Source: CAYPPG01 sp964412555
Lineage (GTDB): Bacteria; Hinthialibacterota; Hinthialibacteria; Hinthialibacterales; Hinthialibacteraceae
DNA: 64,000 bases
Direction: 5' to 3'
Assembly (NCBI GenBank): GCA_964412555.1
Contig: CAYPPG010000004.1
Span: 1 to 64,000 of the forward strand
Of the stretch, positions 26,723 to 35,085 are shown in pieces. The notes beneath the pieces are model-generated. The model saw only the letters and a program-made list of their open reading frames with translations. It did not search any database and was not told the origin of the DNA. The position numbers and the translations under genes were made by a program. Every line of letters starts with the position of its first letter. Positions within the stretch are counted from its first letter, which is position 1.

Positions 26723-28072
26723 ATGAAAGCGATGAAAAGACGAGATTTTATCCGCAAATCGGCGGCCGGAACCGCCGGATTTGGTTTAGCCGGTCCGACG
26801 ATCATTTCCGCCGTCGCCTCCGAACGAAAAGACAAACCCGCCATCATGGGCGGGATTCCGGTGCGTACAGAAGGTTTTCCATCCTGGCCGCAAATCGAAG
26901 ACAATGATCGCGAAACCTGGAAAGATGTTCTCGAGAAAAAAGGCTGGTGCCGGCTCAACGGCGATTACGTCAAAACCTTTGAAAAGAAATATGCGGAACT
27001 GATGGGGGCAAAAGAATGTCTAGGTACGATGAATGGGACAAACGCTTTGCTAGCTTCTCTCAATGCTCTCGGTGTCGGTCCTGGAGATGAAGTATTGGTG
27101 CCACCCTACACTTTTGTCGCAACAATCAACGTCGTTTTAATGCAGCACGCTCTTCCGATTTACGTCGATACGGACCGCGAAAGTTTCCAGATCGATGCAC
27201 AAAAAATCGAAGAAAAGATCACAGATAAAACGAAATGTATCATTCCGGTGCATCTCGGCGGAAACGTAGCGGATTTGGATACGGTTTTTGCCGTCGCCAA
27301 GAAACACGATATTCCAGTCATCGAAGATGCCTGCCAGGCTCATTTGGCAGAGTGGAAAGGAAAAAGAGTCGGCACATTCGGAAAGACCGGCTGCTTCAGT
27401 TTTCAAGTAACGAAGAATCTTAGCGGCGGCGAAGGCGGCGCGATTCTCTGCAGTGACGAGGGAGTGATGGACCGCTGCTTCTCGTTCCACTCCAACGGCC
27501 GGGAGCGAACCAACAAATATGGTTTTGGCTATGTTCACAACGGCACCAATGGACGGATGACCGAATTTCAAGGCGCCTTGTTGCTGGAACAAATGACCCG
27601 GCTGGAAGAACAGGCCAAAACACGCGAACAAAACGCCGAGTATTTGACACAGCAATTCAACGATATTCCCGGCATTCATCCGGAAAAAATGTATGGCGGA
27701 ACCACCCGCAACGCCTATCACCTCTACATGTTCCGCTATGACGCCTCCAAATTCGCCGGCATGCCGCGCAGCAAATTCATGAAAGCGCTAAGAGAAGAAG
27801 GCGTCCCCTGCGGCAGTGGTTATTCACCGCTCAACAAGCAAACCTTCATGAAAGAAACTTTGTATTCACCTGGATTTATTCATGTTTACGGCAAAGATCG
27901 CATCGACCGGTATTTCAAAGAAAACGAATGCCCCGAAAACGACAAACTCTGCAACGAAGAAGCCGTCTGGTTCTTCCAAAGCATGCTCCTCGCCGAACGG
28001 GAAGCGATGGACCAGATTGCGGACGCGGTGCGAAAAATCCAAGCGCACGCGAGCCAGATAGCAAAAGCGTGA
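26723..28072 (+). CDS. DegT/DnrJ/EryC1/StrS-family PLP enzyme with Tat signal
   Basis: A 449-residue sugar-aminotransferase-type protein (fold type I). PLP residues visible: D202 and Q205 in E-D-A-C-Q-A-H, and the Schiff-base Lys K231 in F-Q-V-T-K-N-L-S-G-G-E-G-G. The N-terminus is unusual: M-K-A-M-K-R-R-D-F followed by a hydrophobic A/G-rich stretch and A-S near residue 33, a twin-arginine export signal like those of the Gfo/Idh and sulfatase genes here. If real, the enzyme is exported folded with its cofactor. The chosen start follows GGAGACGGGATC; a Met 17 codons upstream has none. No nucleotide-sugar genes lie nearby, so the substrate is unknown. Confidence 0.85.
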   Translation: MKAMKRRDFIRKSAAGTAGFGLAGPTIISAVASERKDKPAIMGGIPVRTEGFPSWPQIEDNDRETWKDVLEKKGWCRLNGDYVKTFEKKYAELMGAKECLGTMNGTNALLASLNALGVGPGDEVLVPPYTFVATINVVLMQHALPIYVDTDRESFQIDAQKIEEKITDKTKCIIPVHLGGNVADLDTVFAVAKKHDIPVIEDACQAHLAEWKGKRVGTFGKTGCFSFQVTKNLSGGEGGAILCSDEGVMDRCFSFHSNGRERTNKYGFGYVHNGTNGRMTEFQGALLLEQMTRLEEQAKTREQNAEYLTQQFNDIPGIHPEKMYGGTTRNAYHLYMFRYDASKFAGMPRSKFMKALREEGVPCGSGYSPLNKQTFMKETLYSPGFIHVYGKDRIDRYFKENECPENDKLCNEEAVWFFQSMLLAEREAMDQIADAVRKIQAHASQIAKA

Positions 28073-28096
28073 AATTGTTTATACGCTAAATTGGTC

Positions 28097-28178
28097 GGAG
28101 CGCGGGCATCCCTGCCCGCACTTTCTACGCATTCAGTCACTTCAACGCATAACTGAGCGGGCAAGATGCCCGCGCTCC
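28097..28178 (+). repeat. 82-bp double-hairpin element, copy 1
   Basis: Structure: GGAGC-GCGGGCATCCCTGCCCGC, a 41-base middle including GTCACTTCAACGCA, then GCGGGCAAGATGCCCGC-GCTCC. The ends GGAGCGCGGGC and GCCCGCGCTCC are inverted repeats of each other, and each end is itself a hairpin. An inverted second copy of exactly the same length lies at 29398-29479. Confidence 0.9.
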
Positions 28179-28311
28179 CAGCACTCCCAGATACTTTTTT
28201 CTCCATCCTTCCTTTAAAACGAACCGTATGAAATATACAATATTCACTGGTAATATTGAATTTGTGTCATAATATAGAGATACAGTTCAATGCAATTACA
28301 TATAAACGTCC

Positions 28312-28551
28312 TTGGTGAATGCGATAGATTCAATCGAAAATATAAAGGAAGTAGTCAATCAGATGAATACGAATGAGAAAGCAGAATTGGTATATTGGAT
28401 TCTTACGAATCTCGAGGTGAATGAAGAATCGGAATCCGATGTCGATCAGGCTTGGTGTCAAGTGGTTCATGAGAGAGTGCGGGAAATTGAAAGTGGTACC
28501 GTTGATTTGATTCCTTCTTCTGTGATGTGGAAGGATTTGTTTTTGAGATGA
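28312..28551 (+). CDS. Addiction-module antitoxin-like protein (PF09720 type)
   Basis: A 79-residue protein fitting the putative addiction module component family: an N-terminal helix, N-T-N-E-K-A-E-L-V-Y-W-I-L-T-N-L-E, then an acidic stretch, D-Q-A-W, R-V-R-E-I-E-S-G and the closing I-P-S-S-V-M-W. Such proteins usually precede a RelE/ParE toxin; none follows within 180 bases. The start is unclear: TTG at 28312 or GTG at 28315 keep the full first helix, while ATG at 28363 has a distant AAGGAAG. It lies inside the patch bracketed by the 82-bp elements. Confidence 0.65.
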   Translation: MVNAIDSIENIKEVVNQMNTNEKAELVYWILTNLEVNEESESDVDQAWCQVVHERVREIESGTVDLIPSSVMWKDLFLR

Positions 28552-28733
28552 GTATTTAATGTAATTGTGGAGTTTTAATAATGGTAATCCTGTATTATCA
28601 CTCCCAGAATACTGAAATGTTTGAAAATACAAAAATATGTATAGTGACAAGAATCCAAAAAACGTGCATTAATACGATGTAAACATTAGGGGAAGCAGAA
28701 ATTATGATAGTATAATTATCGTGTATAATTATT

Positions 28734-29189
28734 ATGCAACTCTATGATGAATTTTTTAAGCTCATAAAAGCACTAAAACACATTGAAATCAACTATGCCC
28801 TCATCGGTGGAATCGCAATGGCTTTTCACGCCCATCCAAGATTCACGCGGGATATCGACTTGCTTGTCATGGAGAATGAATTTGAAAAAACAAAGAACAT
28901 TTTGAACGAACTGGGGTATTTTGAATCTGCAAAGCCATGGACTTTCAAAAAGGCGAACCTTACATTACACCGTTTTATGAAAATTGAGGGCGAAAATTAT
29001 CTTGTTGTGGATATACTAATAGGAAATGAAGAGAAACACAAAGATATTATCACCAATTCTCTCATCGAGCCTTATGATGGCGGCCATGTACATATTGCCC
29101 GGAAAGAAGATATCATTTGGATGAAACAATGCCGTGATTCAGAACAGGATCGAGTCGATATAAGGAAATTACAAGATGACGAAAATTGA
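28734..29189 (+). CDS. Nucleotidyltransferase, AbiEii/MNT-like
   Basis: A 151-residue protein with the minimal nucleotidyltransferase signature: Y-A-L-I-G-G-I-A-M-A-F-H near residue 22, followed by T-R-D-I-D-L-L-V with the metal-binding Asp pair, and a third candidate Asp in V-V-D-I-L. Relatives include type IV toxins (AbiEii) and MNT proteins that AMPylate HEPN toxins or modify tRNA. A 52-residue gene overlaps its end by 14 bases, so the two are probably translated together. It belongs to the accessory patch between the inverted 82-bp elements. Whether it is toxin or antitoxin cannot be said. Confidence 0.75.
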   Translation: MQLYDEFFKLIKALKHIEINYALIGGIAMAFHAHPRFTRDIDLLVMENEFEKTKNILNELGYFESAKPWTFKKANLTLHRFMKIEGENYLVVDILIGNEEKHKDIITNSLIEPYDGGHVHIARKEDIIWMKQCRDSEQDRVDIRKLQDDEN

Positions 29190-29334
29190 GAAAGTAATGC
29201 GGGAACTTGATGATTTATTCACGTTTCAACGTATGATTGAAAAAAGGAAAGAAAGAAGTAAGAAAAATCATTATTCCCATGAAGAGCGACAGAAAATTGA
29301 GAAACACAGAAAACAGGTCGGTAAGGGGAAATAA
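29176..29334 (+). CDS. Small basic protein overlapping the nucleotidyltransferase gene
   Basis: A 52-residue protein starting M-T-K-I-E-K-V-M-R-E-L and ending K-H-R-K-Q-V-G-K-G-K. It is charged and helical, rich in K, R and E, with no recognised domain. The ATG lies 14 bases before the stop of the nucleotidyltransferase in another frame, and the overlap suggests translational coupling. A short partner of a toxin-antitoxin or defence pair is plausible but unproven. Confidence 0.5.
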   Translation: MTKIEKVMRELDDLFTFQRMIEKRKERSKKNHYSHEERQKIEKHRKQVGKGK

Positions 29335-29397
29335 GAGTGAATAGGCATGACCATATCGAACAACGCCATGATGTTATATTAGGCAAGCCTGTCGGTC

Positions 29398-29479
29398 GGA
29401 GCGCGGGCATCTTGCCCGCCCGGTCGTGCGTTGAAGTGACTGAGTGCGTAAAAAGTGCGGGCAGGGATGCCCGCGCTCC
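29398..29479 (-). repeat. 82-bp double-hairpin element, copy 2 (inverted)
   Basis: The reverse complement matches 28097-28178 along its whole length, with identical ends and about ten substitutions in the middle (conserved GTCACTTCAACGCA). It ends 20 bases before the stop of the tricorn-like gene, which reads towards it, so it may also fold in that transcript's 3' end. Confidence 0.9.
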
Positions 29480-29499
29480 CAGCGGTGAAACATTTTCCT

Positions 29500-32400
29500 C
29501 TACTTATCCTCCTCCGCAATCCCCATCCCACTTCGATCCGGATACGCCGGACGTGCCGGGGGTGTGTACGGATTTGTTTTGATCATTTCCATCATGTGCT
29601 CGATGGCGGCGTCGAGTTGAGGATCGCCGCCGGTGGCCATTAAAGCGGGATCGTCAACGACCTTTATATCCGGATCGACGCCGTGGCCTTCGATCCCCCA
29701 GGTTCCATCTTTTTCGTAATAGGCAAAGGAGGGGGCTGTCGTATAGCCTCTGTCGATGAGGCGCGGATAACCGGTGATACCGACCAGGCCGCCCCAAGTT
29801 CGCGTTCCGATCAATTTGCCCAATCCCGCCTGCCGGAACAACGCGGGAAACATGTCACCACCGGAGCCGGCCATTCCGTTGATCAGCATGCATTTCGGTC
29901 CCTGATGCGCATCCGGAGGCCAGGGCCAGTCTTTCCCGTCGCGCCGTGCCCAATAATTGGTGATAGGACGGTTTAGCAGTTCAATGAATCGCGTCGGAAT
30001 CTGCCCGCCGCCGTTCCATCGTTCATCGATGATGAGCGCTTCTTTGTCGATTTGACCGTAGAACTGCCGGAACAAATCGTTCTGACCGTTGATGGAGGTG
30101 TTGGTAACATAGATGTAACCGACTTTACCGTCCGTTTTCTTGTCGACATAGGCGCGGTTTTCTTCGATCCAATTGCGAAAGCGAAGGTTGCTTTCGCTTC
30201 CGCTCAGTTGAATGACCACATCCCTGGCGCTGTCGTCCATTTCAGGTTTGTCGCTTACGGACAAAGTCACAACCTGGTTTGCAAGACCGACAAAAGCCGC
30301 CCATGGATCGCGGTTTGTGTTCATCGGAACTCGATTGACGGCGAGAATATAATCGCCTTCTTCCAATTTCTTATCTTCGATTTGATCGATCCGGTTACGG
30401 GCGTCAAGATCCCACACACCACCTTTGTAAATTTTCGCAATCCGGTATGCGCCTTCGTGCAATTCGAAATCCACTCCGAGCATACCGACCGATGTACTTG
30501 GTTCCCCTTCCACATCGCCTCCCCCGTAATAGGTGTGGCCGACGTTCAATTCACCGATCATTTCCCCGATGATGAAACTGACATCTTCGCGTGTAGCACA
30601 GTCGTCCAGCATATCCGAATAATGCTCGTATACCGTGTCCCAGTCCACACCGTGCATATTGGGATCGTAGAAATAATCCCGCTGGATGCGCCAGGCTTCG
30701 GTGAATACTTGTTTCCATTCTTTGCGGGGATCGATGGTGGTTTTCATACCGGACAGGTCGATGGTGTCGGAAAGGTTTTGCCCCGGCGCGGCGTCGATCA
30801 TGCCGTAGGAGCCGCCTTTTTGTACCATCAGTTTTTTGCCGTCGGCAGAGATTTTGAAATTGCCGGCATCGGAAAGAACAGTTTTCTCCTCTTTCTTTTC
30901 ATCATTCAGATCAAAAATTTTGATCTCCGTTTTCCCGCCGCCGCCTGATGGAGCACGGCGCGTATAAATAAGTTTCCCTTCATGATTGACAGCAAGATTA
31001 TAAAAACCCCCGTTGGGAACCGGTAATGGAAACGCTCTTCGCTCGAATCCCTTCAACTCGATTTCAAGAGGTTCTTTTTCTTCTTCTTTCGTTTCTTTCT
31101 TTTCAGCCTCTTTTTTATCTTTCTCTTTATCGGATTTCTTTTCTTCGTCTTTTGCTTTGTCTTTATCCTTATTCTTATCTTTCTCTTCTTTCTCTTCTTT
31201 TTCTTCTTTCTTATCGGATTCTTTATCTTCCGGCTCTTCTTTTTCTTCTTTCCAGGTTTCTTCGTCGCTTTCCGCTAGATAGGGATGTTCAACGTCTTTG
31301 CGCAGAGGGACGGCCACCAAGCGGTCTGTCTTGGTATAGACGAAGGTTGTACCGATGTCTTCATAGATCGGGCCGCTGAATTGGCGGTTGCTTGCAAAAA
31401 ACAAGAAATCCCCTTTGCGGTCGAAAGTCGGCCACGAATCGTTAAACATGCCGTGCGTGACTTGGTGCGACTCTTCATTTTCCAAGTTATATAGATAAAT
31501 GGTGGCAAGGCGGTTATCGCCGTTTTTCGTATACACAAGCCAGGATGAGTCATGCGACCAACTTAAATTTGGTGTATTTGCCCACGGATCTTTATCGACA
31601 AATTTCGTTTCTTTCGTATCGATGGTGTGAATATAAAGAGAGCCGGTCTTGTCGGTAAAAGCGATATGTTTCGAATCGGGGGACCAAGTCGGATTGTGAC
31701 GAAACACTTTCCCGCCGGATGTCAACCGCTGCGCTTCTTCCTTGCCGTCGGATTGCATGATGTAGAGTTCATATTCACCGGTCGCGTCAGAGAAATAAGC
31801 GATCCAACGTTTATCAGGACTCCAAGATGGATCCCGCTCCGCCGTTCCGCTGGTGCGCGTCAGGTTTCGCACCGAGCCTTTTTTCGCCGGCAATGTCCAG
31901 ATGTCACCGCGCGCTTCCATCACAGCCCGCTGCGCGGTCGGGGAGACATTCCAATTGTAGATATATCCTTTGACATCTTGACGTTTCGGTCGGATTTTCG
32001 GGCGCGCTCCAGGAATGATGACATTCACTGCCTTGGCTTGATTCGTCAACAAATTCAAAAGATACAACGTAGCCCCATTTTGAAAGACGATCTCCCCTTC
32101 CCCATTGCCTCCAGGACCGATGGACGGGAATTTCACGTCATATTCCTTAAAATGGGTGATTTGTTTTCGCTCTTCCGTTTCAGTGTTGTACATCCAAATA
32201 TTCAGCCGATGGGCGGGACCGGCGTCGGAAAGATAATACACGATTTTCCCATTCCACATGGGATAAGTGTCGGTGCCATCGAAATCGGTGATCTTCTTAG
32301 ACGAATAGTTTTCTAAATTGAACAACCAGATATCGGTCGCCATTCCACCACGGTACCGTTTCCATGTTCGGAAATCGCGGGAATGTGGAGTGTACGCCAG

Positions 32401-33006
32401 CCAGACGCCGTCATCACTGATGGTTCCGTTGGCGCCATACGGAACCGGCAGTTTTTTCGGCATGCCGCCATCGGGAGAAGTAGTAAACAATTGGGCTTGG
32501 CGCCCTAAACCCGCTAATCCGTTGGAAAAATAAACGATTTGATTTGACAATGGCCAATCGCTGATCATTTCCGTAGCCGGATGATAGGTGATACGGTAAG
32601 GAATCCCACCGCTTACAGGTATCGTATAAATGTCCCTGTCGCCGTCGTAATTTCCTAAAAAAGCGATCGTTTGACCCTCCGGACTGAAACGTGGGAACAT
32701 TTCCTGTCCCGGCGGACTCGCTAAAGGAAACGCATTGCCCCCCTCGCGCGGAACCAACCATAAATCGTTGGCATAAACAAACACGATATGACTGGAGCTA
32801 ACATCCGGATAGCGCAGCATCCCCGCATGCGGGCGAGTTTCGTCCGTCTCAGGTGCTTCTGTTTTTGCGATAGAGACAACGGGCAATTGAGCATAAGCGA
32901 CCAGCTTGGATGGAATCGTGGAACGATAAGAGGATTGATCGCTATGGACACATATGGTAAAAACCATGAATAACATGGATACGGCAACAAATCGGATCGT
33001 TCTCAT
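29500..33006 (-). CDS. Secreted tricorn-like protease (S41 family)
   Basis: A 1168-residue protein with a Sec signal peptide (about 1-22). It has two WD40/PD40-type beta-propellers (roughly 55-560), a highly charged K/E/D linker (about 575-640), a core region, a PDZ domain (about 860-950) and a C-terminal S41 peptidase domain with G-M-A-G-S-G-G-D, the nucleophile Ser near residue 1048, and G-T-R-T-W-G-G. Tricorn degrades oligopeptides left by larger proteases; bacterial relatives with signal peptides act in the periplasm or outside. The linker, some 60 residues almost only K, E and D, is not part of the classical archaeal enzyme. It is transcribed alone; no terminator was seen other than the 82-bp hairpin. 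Confidence 0.88.
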   Translation of the reverse strand: MRTIRFVAVSMLFMVFTICVHSDQSSYRSTIPSKLVAYAQLPVVSIAKTEAPETDETRPHAGMLRYPDVSSSHIVFVYANDLWLVPREGGNAFPLASPPGQEMFPRFSPEGQTIAFLGNYDGDRDIYTIPVSGGIPYRITYHPATEMISDWPLSNQIVYFSNGLAGLGRQAQLFTTSPDGGMPKKLPVPYGANGTISDDGVWLAYTPHSRDFRTWKRYRGGMATDIWLFNLENYSSKKITDFDGTDTYPMWNGKIVYYLSDAGPAHRLNIWMYNTETEERKQITHFKEYDVKFPSIGPGGNGEGEIVFQNGATLYLLNLLTNQAKAVNVIIPGARPKIRPKRQDVKGYIYNWNVSPTAQRAVMEARGDIWTLPAKKGSVRNLTRTSGTAERDPSWSPDKRWIAYFSDATGEYELYIMQSDGKEEAQRLTSGGKVFRHNPTWSPDSKHIAFTDKTGSLYIHTIDTKETKFVDKDPWANTPNLSWSHDSSWLVYTKNGDNRLATIYLYNLENEESHQVTHGMFNDSWPTFDRKGDFLFFASNRQFSGPIYEDIGTTFVYTKTDRLVAVPLRKDVEHPYLAESDEETWKEEKEEPEDKESDKKEEKEEKEEKDKNKDKDKAKDEEKKSDKEKDKKEAEKKETKEEEKEPLEIELKGFERRAFPLPVPNGGFYNLAVNHEGKLIYTRRAPSGGGGKTEIKIFDLNDEKKEEKTVLSDAGNFKISADGKKLMVQKGGSYGMIDAAPGQNLSDTIDLSGMKTTIDPRKEWKQVFTEAWRIQRDYFYDPNMHGVDWDTVYEHYSDMLDDCATREDVSFIIGEMIGELNVGHTYYGGGDVEGEPSTSVGMLGVDFELHEGAYRIAKIYKGGVWDLDARNRIDQIEDKKLEEGDYILAVNRVPMNTNRDPWAAFVGLANQVVTLSVSDKPEMDDSARDVVIQLSGSESNLRFRNWIEENRAYVDKKTDGKVGYIYVTNTSINGQNDLFRQFYGQIDKEALIIDERWNGGGQIPTRFIELLNRPITNYWARRDGKDWPWPPDAHQGPKCMLINGMAGSGGDMFPALFRQAGLGKLIGTRTWGGLVGITGYPRLIDRGYTTAPSFAYYEKDGTWGIEGHGVDPDIKVVDDPALMATGGDPQLDAAIEHMMEMIKTNPYTPPARPAYPDRSGMGIAEEDK

Positions 33007-33185
33007 TGGAAAACTCCTTTTGTTTGTTCAAGCGAGATCAAGAGAATTCGAAATCCTTGCCCGCGTTTCGATTGATTTTGAGTGATAATACAATGATTGA
33101 ATCCTATATTGTTTTTTTATTTCGGAAAAGGTTTCTCATTTGGCCTCTTGTTGGGATTATTGACTGCCCGCACGAACGTGAAAAA

Positions 33186-33217
33186 TGAAAAAGGGGCGAT
33201 TCCCGCCCCTCTTTTCA
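33186..33217 (-). terminator. Terminator of the dapL transcript
   Basis: Stem AGGGGCG/CGCCCCT with a 5-base loop is flanked by GAAAA and TTTT, giving an extended stem and a T run in the minus direction 20 bases after the dapL stop codon. Confidence 0.7.
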
Positions 33218-33237
33218 TTCTTATTTATATTAATTAT

Positions 33238-34413
33238 TCAATACGTAAGCCCTGCTTTCTTGATCCGTTCTACAACGGTTTGACAAACGTCTTCTTCCAC
33301 CGTCAACGCAATGCGAATAAATCCTTCCCCATACTCACCGAATCCGCGTCCCGGCGTGATCAATACCCCCGATTTTTGCAGCACCTTGGCGGCAAATTCG
33401 ATGGAAGGCGTTCCCTCTTCCGGCACCCGTGTCCAAATGAAGAACGTCGCCGGATTTTTTCGTACATTCCAGCCCAGAGAATTCAATCCTTCGACCATGA
33501 CATCCCGCCGGCGCTGATAGATGTTGGTCGTTTCTCGAGTGAAATCCATATTTCCGGTCAAGGCCGCGATTCCTGCATGCTGAATCGGCTGGAAAATTCC
33601 CATATCCACATTCGATTTGACTTTTCCCAAATAAGCAATGACATCCGCGCTGCCGGATGCATGGGCAATACGCCATCCGCTCATATTGAAGACTTTCGAA
33701 AGAGAATGAAATTCGACTCCGACTTCTTTCGCTCCCGGCACTTCCAGAAATGACGGCTGCCGGTTGCCGTCGAAGACGGCTTCCGAATAAGGAGCGTCAT
33801 GACACACAACGATATTGTTCTTTTTCGCGAATTCCACAACTTTTTCGAAGAAAGACATCGGCCCCAACGCAGCCGTCGGATTGCCGGGGTAGTTGAGCAG
33901 TATGAGTTTCGCCCGCTGACACACATCCTCTGGAATGGCATCGAGATCGGGCAAAAACTCGTTCTTTTCGAGTAGCGGCATATAATGGACTTCTCCCCCC
34001 GCCATGATGATCCCGGGAATATAAGCGGTGTAACACGGGTCCGGAACCAAGACAATATCCCCCGGATTGACAAGCGCCATCGGAAGCGCGGCGACGCCGC
34101 CCTTACTCCCGATACAACTCATGATTTCCGTATTGGGATCGAGTTCAACATTGAAATTGGTCTTATACCAATGCGCAACCGCCCGGCGGTATTCGGGCAA
34201 TCCTTTGAACGAGGGATAATGGTGATTGCGTGGATCGTCGACAGCCTGTTTCAAAACATCGATGATATATTTCGGAGTCGGGCGGTCCGGATCCCCGACA
34301 CCGAGATCGATGACATCGACACCTTTGGCTTGTTCCGCTTCCTTCTGGGCATCGAGATCGTCAAACAAATAAACAGGAAGATGAGACAAACGTTCTGCTG
34401 GTTGTATCTTCAT
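33238..34413 (-). CDS. dapL: LL-diaminopimelate aminotransferase
   Basis: A PLP aminotransferase of fold type I, 391 residues. Landmarks: L-G-V-G-D-P-D near residue 37, N-Y-P-G-N-P-T (174-180), D206 and Y209 in C-H-D-A-P-Y, K240 in S-L-S-K-V-F-N-M-S-G-W-R, and the C-terminal Arg in G-F-I-R-I-A-L. The D-R-P-T-P motif, the H-H-Y-P-S segment and length agree with DapL, which converts tetrahydrodipicolinate straight to LL-diaminopimelate for lysine and peptidoglycan. This route is found in Chlamydiae, cyanobacteria, plants and various candidate phyla. Other class I aminotransferases remain possible. It is followed by a terminator and preceded by a small cupin gene 35 bases upstream. Confidence 0.85.
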   Translation of the reverse strand: MKIQPAERLSHLPVYLFDDLDAQKEAEQAKGVDVIDLGVGDPDRPTPKYIIDVLKQAVDDPRNHHYPSFKGLPEYRRAVAHWYKTNFNVELDPNTEIMSCIGSKGGVAALPMALVNPGDIVLVPDPCYTAYIPGIIMAGGEVHYMPLLEKNEFLPDLDAIPEDVCQRAKLILLNYPGNPTAALGPMSFFEKVVEFAKKNNIVVCHDAPYSEAVFDGNRQPSFLEVPGAKEVGVEFHSLSKVFNMSGWRIAHASGSADVIAYLGKVKSNVDMGIFQPIQHAGIAALTGNMDFTRETTNIYQRRRDVMVEGLNSLGWNVRKNPATFFIWTRVPEEGTPSIEFAAKVLQKSGVLITPGRGFGEYGEGFIRIALTVEEDVCQTVVERIKKAGLTY

Positions 34414-34448
34414 TCACTTTACTCCATTCCTATAATGTTATGATTGAA

Positions 34449-34793
34449 TTAGCGTTCTTCGCGATCATGCGGATTATAAGGATATTTGATAAACACCGCG
34501 ACACACTCTTCATCGGTATCGTTGATCAAATCGTGATCTTCATTGGCTTCTACCCGGTAGGCGTCGCCCGGTTTCACCCGATGTGCAGTTCCTTCGATTA
34601 TGAATTTCGGAGAACCGGAAAGAAAATAGAATGTCTCTTCCACCTCATGGTGTACATGCTTACCATAATCTTTCGATCCCTGACCGGCTTTCAGCTTCAA
34701 GATCCCCCATTCGACGTTCGGCCCCTGCATGACATAGCGAACGCCGGAGTCTCCCCATGACCAGGGAATATCGTTTGTGTTTACCTTCTGCAT
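34449..34793 (-). CDS. Single-domain cupin protein
   Basis: A 114-residue protein with cupin motif 1, H-V-H-H-E-V-E-E-T-F-Y-F-L-S-G (metal ligands His, His, Glu), and motif 2, P-G-D-A-Y-R-V-E-A-N-E-D-H-D-L. A cytoplasmic metal-binding beta-barrel; the reaction, if any, cannot be told from sequence. It lies 35 bases upstream of dapL on the same strand, so the two are probably co-transcribed. Confidence 0.85.
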   Translation of the reverse strand: MQKVNTNDIPWSWGDSGVRYVMQGPNVEWGILKLKAGQGSKDYGKHVHHEVEETFYFLSGSPKFIIEGTAHRVKPGDAYRVEANEDHDLINDTDEECVAVFIKYPYNPHDREER

Positions 34794-35045
34794 AATTTCG
34801 TTTTCTCCAAAAAGAATAATTATCCCTGTCCATTGGCTAGGGATTCACATAGTGTAATGAAAAAAATGGGAATCAGTACTTTTGATGAGAGTGAGTATAG
34901 TTGTTTTTTGCCACTTCGAAAATGGTTGCGGAATCGATTCACCTGTGCATGAAGGAGTAGCAAGGGATACGAAGAAACTTATCCCAACGGGGTTTAAGAT
35001 GACAACCAGTGGGCATCCCCCCCGAAAATACCGCAACATTTTAGA

Positions 35046-35069
35046 GGGGCAATTCTGCGTGATTGCCCC
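35046..35069. repeat. Hairpin GGGGCAAT-N8-ATTGCCCC
   Basis: An 8-bp stem, 16 bases before the end of the large secreted protein gene, which reads towards it. It shares its stem with the terminator-like hairpin at 21996-22017. The neighbouring 34794-35045 region holds no gene I can support. Confidence 0.6.
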
Positions 35070-35085
35070 ATTGTTGTTCGTAGGT

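Noticed and set aside
31013..31379. Ser/Phe/Leu-rich plus-strand frames opposite the tricorn-like gene
   Set aside because: They are shadows of the K/E/D linker on the minus strand.
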